A stretch of DNA of 10,072 bases from DATBHZ01 sp036557185 (GTDB lineage: Bacteria; Actinomycetota; Acidimicrobiia; IMCC26256; JAENVU01), in contig DATBHZ010000081.1 of the NCBI GenBank assembly GCA_036557185.1, forward strand, positions 1 to 10,072, read 5' to 3'. The notes beneath the pieces were generated by a model. The model saw only the letters and a program-made list of their open reading frames with translations. It did not search any database and was not told the DNA's origin. Below are positions 1 through 5,325 of the stretch, piece after piece. The first letter of the stretch is position 1. Every line of letters starts with the position of its first letter. The position numbers and the translations under genes were made by a program.

Positions 1-381
1 ATCGGCGCAGTGGCGATGGTGGCGCTGGGCGTCGCGCCGCTGGCGCTCATCTTCGTTGCGCTCGCCGTCGTGATGCTCCCGTTCATCGGGATCACGGTCA
101 CCGTCGAGCCCCAGGGCCTGCGCGTGCGCTACATCGGTGGCGTCAAGCAGCTCATCCCGCTCGAGCGCATCGAGTCCGTCGATGCGACGAACATCGTGCC
201 GACGCGTTGGGGCGGCTGGGGCTACCGGGGAAGCCTGCGCGTGCTCAAGGTGGCAGCGGTCGTGCTGCGCAAGGGAGACGGCCTCGTGCTGAACCTCCAG
301 GGCGGCAAGCGGTTCGCCGTAACCGTCGACGACGCCGTCGAGGGAGCCAACGCGCTCGACACCCTCCTGCAGACCCGCTGA
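1..381 (+). CDS. Membrane-anchored PH-domain-like hypothetical protein (5' truncated)
   Basis: The reading frame is open from the first base of the window to a TGA at 379-381, so the gene probably begins upstream. A GTG at position 10 is the first possible start inside the window but need not be the real one. The visible part begins with about 25 strongly hydrophobic residues (rich in A, L, V and I, ending near LPFIGITV), consistent with a transmembrane segment. A soluble domain of about 95 residues follows. Its pattern of short beta strands, with an IPLERIESVDA segment, a GGWGYRGS turn and a basic GGKRFAVTVDD strand, resembles the small bacterial PH-like domains found behind one or two membrane helices in actinobacterial proteins. 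The function is unknown, and an enzymatic role is unlikely because no catalytic motif is visible. The gene converges on the desaturase, with only 6 bp between the two stop codons and no terminator hairpin between them. Confidence 0.7.
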   Translation: MGAVAMVALGVAPLALIFVALAVVMLPFIGITVTVEPQGLRVRYIGGVKQLIPLERIESVDATNIVPTRWGGWGYRGSLRVLKVAAVVLRKGDGLVLNLQGGKRFAVTVDDAVEGANALDTLLQTR

Positions 382-387
382 CGCGGA

Positions 388-1254
388 TCAGGCCGCGACG
401 AGCTCTTCGTCGTCGTCCGGCGTGTCGTCGAGCACGCGCTGGGGAGGAACCTTCAGGTCGCGCACGATGCCGATGCTGCGGAGCGCCTTGAGGAAGTACC
501 AGGTGAAGTCGATCTCCCACCAGAAGAAGCCCTGGCGCGCCGACGCCTGGTAGTGGTGGTGGTTGTTGTGCCATCCCTCGCCACCCGTGACGAGTGCGAT
601 CAGCAGCGAGTTGCGACTCGTGTCGTCGGTGTCGTAGCGGCGCCTCCCGAACACGTGTGACGCGCTGTTGACAAGGAATGTGCTGTGCCACAGCAGAACC
701 GTCGAGCAGAAGAAGCCGAACACCAGGCCTGACCAGCCGCCGATGAGAAGCGCGATCACCGCCCAGAAGACCGCGGGCCACACGTCGTGCTCGTTCAGCC
801 ACACCAGCTCCGGGTACTTCGCGAAGTCCTTGATGATGTCGTAGTCCGTGTCTTTGAACTTGTCCGAGAGGATCCATCCGACGTGGCTCCACCAGAAGCC
901 CTTGCGCGGCGAGTGCAGGTCAGCCTCGGTGTCGGAGTCCCGGTGGTGGTGGCGGTGGTTGGCCGCCCACCAGAGCGCGCCCTTCTGCGCCGACGCCTGC
1001 GCCTGGAAGGCGAACACGAACTGCCAGAAACGGTTGAGCTTGAAGCTCTTGTGCGAGAAGTAGCGGTGATACCCGGCAGTCACGCAGAACGCGCGCGAAG
1101 CGAAGAGGAAGAGGAACAGCCACGCCGCAGTGGCGCTGATGCCGGTGAAGATCACGGCGAAGCAGACGACGTGGATGAGCAGGAACGGGATCGACTTGGC
1201 CCAGTTCACGCGCTCGTCGAGCGTGCGCTCCAGCGGAGGGAGAGTTTCCGGCAT
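388..1254 (-). CDS. Membrane fatty acid (acyl-CoA / acyl-lipid delta-9 type) desaturase
   Basis: This 288-residue integral membrane di-iron enzyme should introduce a double bond into a fatty acyl chain, using O2 and electrons from a ferredoxin or cytochrome-type donor. All three histidine boxes are present: HRYFSH at residues 63-68, HRHHH at 100-104 and HNNHH at 229-233. The segment GFWWSHVGWIL after the second box is characteristic of delta-9 desaturases. Hydrophobic segments lie around residues 22-60 and in the middle of the protein (roughly 160-190), as the family topology requires. The length fits the compact bacterial delta-9 class, and no fused cytochrome b5 or reductase domain is present. 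The tail is acidic (DDTPDDDEELVAA). The ATG at 1254 leaves a normal short N-terminus. The only SD-like sequence upstream is a GGTAGG inside a 20-bp palindrome (1263-1282), so regulation at that site is likely. Regiospecificity and the acyl carrier (CoA or lipid) cannot be read from the sequence. Confidence 0.95.
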   Translation of the reverse strand: MPETLPPLERTLDERVNWAKSIPFLLIHVVCFAVIFTGISATAAWLFLFLFASRAFCVTAGYHRYFSHKSFKLNRFWQFVFAFQAQASAQKGALWWAANHRHHHRDSDTEADLHSPRKGFWWSHVGWILSDKFKDTDYDIIKDFAKYPELVWLNEHDVWPAVFWAVIALLIGGWSGLVFGFFCSTVLLWHSTFLVNSASHVFGRRRYDTDDTSRNSLLIALVTGGEGWHNNHHHYQASARQGFFWWEIDFTWYFLKALRSIGIVRDLKVPPQRVLDDTPDDDEELVAA

Positions 1255-1359
1255 CGCGGCAGCCTACCTACCGGTAGGTAGGGAATCGAGGCATGGAGTC
1301 ACGCCGATCGCCGATGGAATCGACCTTGGGCGAATTGTTCACCGCGCGACGATATCGGC
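1255..1359. promoter_or_regulatory. Divergent intergenic control region between desaturase and HAD-ALDH-VOC unit
   Basis: These 105 bp separate two divergent start codons and must carry the promoter(s) for the desaturase and probably for the HAD-led unit. The region contains the 20-bp palindrome at 1263-1282, a tandem 7-mer CGCCGAT (1302-1308 and 1309-1315), and an 8-bp inverted repeat of ACGCCGAT (1301-1308) with ATCGGCGT (1354-1361). The right arm of that repeat runs into the HAD start codon. I could not pick a convincing -35/-10 pair on either strand. The HAD GTG start has no Shine-Dalgarno sequence, so a leaderless or very short-leader transcript is possible. Confidence 0.6.
1263..1282. 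promoter_or_regulatory. Perfect 20-bp palindrome, probable TetR-type operator of the desaturase gene
   Basis: CCTACCTACC followed directly by GGTAGGTAGG is a perfect 20-bp inverted repeat without a spacer, and each half is itself a (CCTA)2CC repeat. Its inner end lies 8 nt from the desaturase ATG (1254). Short perfect palindromes with a central CCGG near a start codon are typical operators of TetR-family repressors, which often control lipid genes. On the desaturase transcript the right half supplies GGTAGG, the only plausible ribosome binding sequence. The palindrome would therefore act on translation as well if it lies within the mRNA, because the two halves could pair with each other. No regulator gene is visible in the window, so the cognate protein is unknown. 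Confidence 0.75.
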
Positions 1360-2079
1360 GTGAGGAGCGACTGGATCATCCTCGACTTCTACGGGACGTT
1401 GGCGCGGGCAACCAGCTGGCTGCGCGCCGAGGACCTGCTCGCGGAGCGTGGCTACTCGCTCAGCGACGAGGCGCGCGCGCTCTTCCAAGGGGACAGCCTC
1501 GACGGCACCGAGCACGACGAGCACTCACAGAGCCGAGATCACTACGTGGCGTGGCAACGAGAGCGCGCGCTGGCGATGCTGGCGTCGAGCGACGTGCACC
1601 CGGGCGAGTACGAGCAGATCCTCGAGCTGCTCCGGCTGGGTAACTCCGAGCGCGTGATCGAGGCGTACGACGAGGTCCCGGCGGTGCTCGAGCGCCTGCG
1701 GGGCCTGGGATTCGGCCTCGCGGTGTGCTCGAACTGGGACTGGGACCTCGATGTCGACATCGAGTCAGCGGGGCTCACACCGTTCCTGGACGTCGTCGTC
1801 TCGTCGGCCTGGGTGGGGGCCCGCAAGCCGCATCCCCGGATCTACCGGGCAACGCTCGAAAAGACCGGAGCCCCGGCCGATCGCGCCCTCTTCGTCGGGG
1901 ACACGTGGGGACCGGACGTCGAGGGGCCGCTGGCGACGGACATCCGGCCGGTGTACCTCCGCCGCCCTGACCACTGGCATGACGGCACCTATCCGCACGA
2001 CACCCCGAGCGCGCTGCTCGAAGGCGTCCCGGTGATCACCGGGCTCGACGGGATTCTCGATCTGGTCGAACGGACATAA
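1360..2079 (+). CDS. HAD-superfamily hydrolase (subfamily IA-like)
   Basis: This 239-residue protein has the four HAD motifs in order. Motif I is DFYGTLA with nucleophile Asp9, motif II is CSNWDWD with Ser124-Asn125, motif III is ARKPHPRIY with Lys156, and motif IV is FVGDTWGPDVEGP with Asp181 and Asp186. A helical cap domain lies between motifs I and II (residues about 18-110). The second Asp of the usual DxD motif is Tyr11, as in 2-haloacid dehalogenases, whereas motif IV has the GDxxxxD form of phosphatases. The chemistry is therefore open: a small-molecule phosphatase is the default and dehalogenation the alternative. The GTG start places Asp9 at the expected distance from the N-terminus. 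No Shine-Dalgarno sequence precedes it. The gene leads a co-directional unit, and its stop is 9 bp before the aldehyde dehydrogenase ATG. The substrate is unknown. Confidence 0.88.
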   Translation: MRSDWIILDFYGTLARATSWLRAEDLLAERGYSLSDEARALFQGDSLDGTEHDEHSQSRDHYVAWQRERALAMLASSDVHPGEYEQILELLRLGNSERVIEAYDEVPAVLERLRGLGFGLAVCSNWDWDLDVDIESAGLTPFLDVVVSSAWVGARKPHPRIYRATLEKTGAPADRALFVGDTWGPDVEGPLATDIRPVYLRRPDHWHDGTYPHDTPSALLEGVPVITGLDGILDLVERT

Positions 2080-2088
2080 CCTGACCTC

Positions 2089-3459
2089 ATGCGCGACACC
2101 ACGAAGAAGCTCCGAGCCGCGTTCGATTCGGCGCGAAGCCGTCCGATCGCCTGGCGCAAGGCGCAGCTCGAGCGCCTGAAGTGCCTGTTGCGCGACGGCG
2201 AGGCCCAGCTGCTCGAAGCTCTCCGCCGCGATCTCGGCAAGCCGGCGATCGAGGGGTTCCTGACCGACATCGCGTTCGTCCGCGCCGAGATCGACGAGAC
2301 CCTCCGCCACCTCGACGCGTGGCTGCGGCCCGAGAAGGTCCGGGTACCCCTCAAGCAGCGGCCGGGAGGCGCGCACATCTACCGCGATCCTCTCGGCGTG
2401 GTGCTGATCATCGGCCCGTGGAACTACCCGGTGCAGCTCGTCCTCGCACCGCTCGTCGGGGCGATCGCCGCCGGCAACTGCGCCGTGATCAAGCCGTCCG
2501 AGATCTCCGAGCACACGGCGCACGCGCTCGCCGATCTCATCCCGCGGTACCTGGATCCCGAGTGCGTCGCGGTCGTCGAAGGAGGAGCCGCGGAGACGAC
2601 GGCGCTGCTCGACGAGCGCTGGGACCACATCTTCTACACGGGCAACGGCTCGGTCGGCCGCGTCGTGATGGCAGCCGCGGCCAAGCACCTCACGCCCGTC
2701 ACGCTCGAGCTCGGCGGCAAGAGCCCGACGATCGTCGACCGTTCGGCGAACCTCGACGTAGCAGCGCGCCGGATCGCCTGGGGCAAGTACATGAACGCGG
2801 GCCAGACATGCGTTGCTCCCGACTACGTGCTCGTGTCACGCGACGTCGCAGGGCCGTTCGCGGCGCGAATGCGCGACGCGGTGACGCGCTTCTACGGCAG
2901 CGACCCGCGCGCCAGTGCCGACTACGCGCGGATCATCAACGACCGGCACTTCGACCGGCTCGAGCGCCTGCTCGACGCCGACGGTGCCGGTGATCTCGTC
3001 TTCGGTGCAGACCGCAATCGAGCCGAGCGCTACCTCGCACCGACGGCGCTCCTCGGGACCGACCCCGCGGCGCCGTTGATGCAGGAAGAGATCTTCGGCC
3101 CGGTGCTGCCGATCATCCCGGTCGACGATTCCTCCGAAGCTGTCAGCTTCGTCAACGAGCGGGAGAAGCCCCTCGCCATGTACGTCTTCGCCGAGGACGA
3201 AGCGGTGGTCGACAACGTGCTCGGCTCGACGAGCTCGGGCGGAGCCTGCGTCAACGCGACGATGTTCCAGGTCGCCGTGCCGGCGCTCCCGTTCGGTGGC
3301 GTAGGAGCGAGCGGCATGGGCGCGTACCACGGCCGCGCGAGCTTCGAGACGTTCAGCCACCACAAGAGCGTGCTCAGCCGTCCCGCGAAGCTCGATCCCG
3401 ACCTCGCGTACCCTCCCTACACCGGTATCAAGGCCAAGCTGCTCAAGAGGTTGCTGTGA
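2089..3459 (+). CDS. Aldehyde dehydrogenase, class 3 / fatty-aldehyde type
   Basis: This 456-residue NAD(P)+-dependent enzyme oxidises an aldehyde to a carboxylic acid. The catalytic set is complete: Asn112 in GPWNYP, Lys135 in IKPSE, general base Glu207 in LELGGKSP, nucleophile Cys241 in NAGQTCVAPDY, and the EEIFGP motif at 333-338. The cofactor-binding turn is GNGSVG at 185-190. The length (about 450 rather than about 490), the PFGGVGASGMGAYHG segment and a C-terminus of the form YPPYTGIKAKLLKRLL mark the ALDH3 group, which includes fatty-aldehyde and coniferyl/benzaldehyde-type dehydrogenases. The C-terminal tail with hydrophobic and basic residues could associate with membranes. The ATG start lies 9 bp after the HAD stop with no strong SD. 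The last 4 bases overlap the next gene (GTGA). Neighbouring a desaturase, a lipid-derived aldehyde is a plausible but unproven substrate. Confidence 0.95.
   Translation: MRDTTKKLRAAFDSARSRPIAWRKAQLERLKCLLRDGEAQLLEALRRDLGKPAIEGFLTDIAFVRAEIDETLRHLDAWLRPEKVRVPLKQRPGGAHIYRDPLGVVLIIGPWNYPVQLVLAPLVGAIAAGNCAVIKPSEISEHTAHALADLIPRYLDPECVAVVEGGAAETTALLDERWDHIFYTGNGSVGRVVMAAAAKHLTPVTLELGGKSPTIVDRSANLDVAARRIAWGKYMNAGQTCVAPDYVLVSRDVAGPFAARMRDAVTRFYGSDPRASADYARIINDRHFDRLERLLDADGAGDLVFGADRNRAERYLAPTALLGTDPAAPLMQEEIFGPVLPIIPVDDSSEAVSFVNEREKPLAMYVFAEDEAVVDNVLGSTSSGGACVNATMFQVAVPALPFGGVGASGMGAYHGRASFETFSHHKSVLSRPAKLDPDLAYPPYTGIKAKLLKRLL
3445..3450 (+). promoter_or_regulatory. Ribosome binding site of the plus-strand VOC gene
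   Basis: AAGAGG lies inside the last codons of the aldehyde dehydrogenase gene, 5 nt before the GTG at 3456. It decides the start of the VOC protein and, together with the GTGA stop-start overlap, indicates translational coupling to the upstream gene. Confidence 0.7.
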
Positions 3460-3824
3460 CCATCATCGGAATCCACCACGTCAACCTGCTCGTGGACGAC
3501 CTCGACGCGGCGCGCCACTTCTACGGCGACGTCTTCGGTTTCACGGAGCTCGCGCGCCCCGATTTCGGCTTCCCGGGTGCCTGGTACCAGATGGGCGCGC
3601 AACAGCTGCACCTGCAGACCACCGCCGGGCCCGAGAAGAAGTCCGCACAGCACTTCGCGCTCCAAGTCGATGACTGCAGCGCCATGGCCGACAGCCTCGA
3701 AGCCAAGGGGGTCGAGATGTTCCGGCTCGACGCCGTCGACGGCGCCGGCCGCCAGGCGTTCTGCAACGATCCCGCGGGGAACCTGATCGAGCTCAACGAG
3801 CCGATCGCGGCTCACGTGCCGTAG
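3456..3824 (+). CDS. VOC-superfamily (glyoxalase / extradiol dioxygenase fold) protein
   Basis: This 122-residue single-domain protein has two beta-alpha-beta-beta-beta modules. Module 1 begins at IHHVNLLVDDLDAARHFY (residues 6-23) and module 2 at QHFALQVDD (65-73). Candidate metal ligands are His8, His52 (in LHLQ), His66 and Glu112 (in GNLIELNE). This complete set suggests a metal-dependent enzyme rather than a drug-binding relative. The NDPAGNLIEL signature is typical of the superfamily. The reaction could be a lyase, epimerase, isomerase or dioxygenase step and cannot be chosen from sequence alone. The GTG start overlaps the ALDH stop by 4 nt and has a good SD, so the gene is coupled to the HAD-ALDH unit. 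Its 3' end overlaps the convergent minus-strand VOC gene by 13 bp. Confidence 0.9.
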   Translation: MTIIGIHHVNLLVDDLDAARHFYGDVFGFTELARPDFGFPGAWYQMGAQQLHLQTTAGPEKKSAQHFALQVDDCSAMADSLEAKGVEMFRLDAVDGAGRQAFCNDPAGNLIELNEPIAAHVP

Positions 3825-4192
3825 TGCCGTAGCTCCACGACGTTGCCGTCCGGATCACGGACGTACAGCCCGATCCCCTGCCCGCGCGCGCCGAAGAGCT
3901 CGCTCGGCCCGGAGACGACGTCGAACTCCCCTCCGTCGCGCACCGCTTCGAGGTCGACAGGATCGATCTCGACGCAGAGGTGGTCGACGTTCTCCCCCGT
4001 CCGCTCCGCCTCCAGCAAGTCGATGATCGTGCTCGCGTCCAGCCGCAATGACGGGAAGAAGACCTTGCCCGCGCGCCACTCCTCGACTCGCACCCCCTCC
4101 AGCCCGAGGCGTTCCTGGTACCAGGCCAAGGAGCGTTCGACGTCGCGCACGCGCAAGACGATGTGATCGATCCCACGCGCCCGGAGCGACAT
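3812..4192 (-). CDS. Second VOC-superfamily protein, last gene of the CoA operon
   Basis: This 126-residue protein has the paired VOC repeats. Module 1 starts at GIDHIVLRVRDVERSLAWY (residues 7-25) and module 2 at VDHLCVEID (69-77). Candidate ligands are His10, His71 and Glu120 (in GNVVELRHYG). The position held by His52 in the convergent VOC protein is occupied here by the IIDLLE strand (Asp58/Glu61), so the metal site may differ. The signature RDPDGNVVEL is typical of the superfamily. The ATG shares its A with the TGA of the acyl-CoA dehydrogenase (TGATG), which indicates coupled translation in the order ligase, dehydrogenase, VOC. An activity on a CoA intermediate, for example epimerase-like, is possible from context but not shown. 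The protein is only distantly similar to the neighbouring VOC protein, so a recent tandem duplication is unlikely. Confidence 0.9.
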   Translation of the reverse strand: MSLRARGIDHIVLRVRDVERSLAWYQERLGLEGVRVEEWRAGKVFFPSLRLDASTIIDLLEAERTGENVDHLCVEIDPVDLEAVRDGGEFDVVSGPSELFGARGQGIGLYVRDPDGNVVELRHYGT

Positions 4193-5325
4193 CAGCGCGG
4201 TAGCGCGAGCAGACGATCACCGATGATCGTCCGCTGCACCTCTGAGGTCCCGCCCGCGATCGAGGCGGCCTTCGACCAGAGCCATTGCCGCGACCACTTC
4301 GACTGCAACGACGACTCGGGCCCGAGCAGTGCCAGCGCCGTGTCGGCCATGTGCTGGCTCATGTCGGACCATGCGAGCTTCGTGATGCTCGACTCGGCAC
4401 CCGGCTCGCGACCCTTCGCGATCTGCGAGAGCGTGCGCCAGTTGTGGAGACGGAGGACGCGGAGCTCCACGAACGACTGCGCCAGCGCGTCGGCGACCTC
4501 CACGTCGTCGAGCGCACCGCGCTGGGCGGCGAGCCCGTACAGCTCGTCGAGATACACCTCGTGCACGACTTGCTCCTTGAAGGGGAAAGCCGTCCCGCGC
4601 TCGTGGGCGAGCGTGGTGTTCGCAACCGCCCATCCGTTGTTGAGCCCGCCGACGAGATGGTCCTCCGGCACGAACACCTCGTCGAAGAAGACCTCGTTGA
4701 ACTCCGCTTCGTTGGTGATCTGGGTGAGGGGCCGGATCTCGATTCCGTCCGATTGCATGTCGACGATCACGTACGAGATGCCGCGGTGCTTGGGTAGCTC
4801 GGGGTCGGTGCGGACGAGCGCGATCCCCCACCTCGCGAACTGCGCGTAGCTCGTCCAGACCTTCTGTCCGCTGAGAAGCCAGCCCTCCTCGACCGGGACA
4901 GCCTTCGTGGCGAGCGACGCGAGGTCGGACCCGGCCTCCGGCTCCGAGAACAGCTGGCACCAGATCTCGTCGGCGCTGAGGATCTTGGGGAGCCAGCGCT
5001 GCTTCTGCGTGTCCGTGCCGTGCGCGAGCAGCGTCGGGCCGGCGAGGTTGATGCCGACCCGGTTCACCGGCTGGAGTGCGCGTGAACGCGCGTACTCCAT
5101 GTTGTAGAGCGCGACTTGCACAGGCGTCGCGCTCCGGCCGCCGTACTCGGCCGGCCAGTGGATGCCGACCCACCGGTCGGCGGCGAGCTTCGCCTGCCAC
5201 GAGCGGCCCCAGCTGATCTCCTCGTCCAGCGACGAGAAGGCGGGCGGCAGCTCCAGGTGCTCCGCGAGCCACTGCCTGATCTCAGCCGCGAACGCCCGCT
5301 CGTCCGGCGTGAAGCTCAGGTCCAT
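4192..5325 (-). CDS. Acyl-CoA dehydrogenase (FadE family)
   Basis: This 377-residue flavoenzyme should oxidise an acyl-CoA to a 2,3-enoyl-CoA and pass electrons to electron-transfer flavoprotein. Domains run in the usual order: an N-terminal helical domain (about 1-120), a middle beta domain starting at QLFSEPEAGSDLASL (residues 124-138) with KVWTSYAQFARW at 155-166, and a C-terminal helical domain with AHERG at 240-244. The FAD/dimer signature IAGGTSEVQRTIIGDRLL lies at 356-373. The closing LLALPR is common in actinobacterial FadE proteins that act on branched or cyclic acyl-CoAs, some of which work as heteromers. No partner FadE is present in this window, so a homomeric enzyme or a distant partner must be assumed. 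The start codon abuts the TAG of the ligase gene with no gap, and the stop overlaps the VOC start by 1 nt. I could not assign the catalytic glutamate with certainty. Confidence 0.94.
   Translation of the reverse strand: MDLSFTPDERAFAAEIRQWLAEHLELPPAFSSLDEEISWGRSWQAKLAADRWVGIHWPAEYGGRSATPVQVALYNMEYARSRALQPVNRVGINLAGPTLLAHGTDTQKQRWLPKILSADEIWCQLFSEPEAGSDLASLATKAVPVEEGWLLSGQKVWTSYAQFARWGIALVRTDPELPKHRGISYVIVDMQSDGIEIRPLTQITNEAEFNEVFFDEVFVPEDHLVGGLNNGWAVANTTLAHERGTAFPFKEQVVHEVYLDELYGLAAQRGALDDVEVADALAQSFVELRVLRLHNWRTLSQIAKGREPGAESSITKLAWSDMSQHMADTALALLGPESSLQSKWSRQWLWSKAASIAGGTSEVQRTIIGDRLLALPR

Noticed and set aside
382..387. Terminator between the convergent first gene and the desaturase
   Set aside because: Only 6 bp separate the stop codons and no inverted repeat spans them.
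787..1281. Plus-strand open frame opposite the desaturase
   Set aside because: It is composed of V, E, R and L repeats created by antisense reading of histidine and hydrophobic codons in the desaturase. It has no RBS or motif.
2031..2040. Palindrome GGTGATCACC
   Set aside because: It lies inside the HAD coding sequence, encodes ordinary codons, and a 10-bp palindrome is expected by chance in 10 kb.
1765..2688. Open frame of 307 codons on the minus strand opposite the HAD and aldehyde dehydrogenase genes
   Set aside because: It is a shadow of two genes with intact catalytic motifs and shows no domain of its own.
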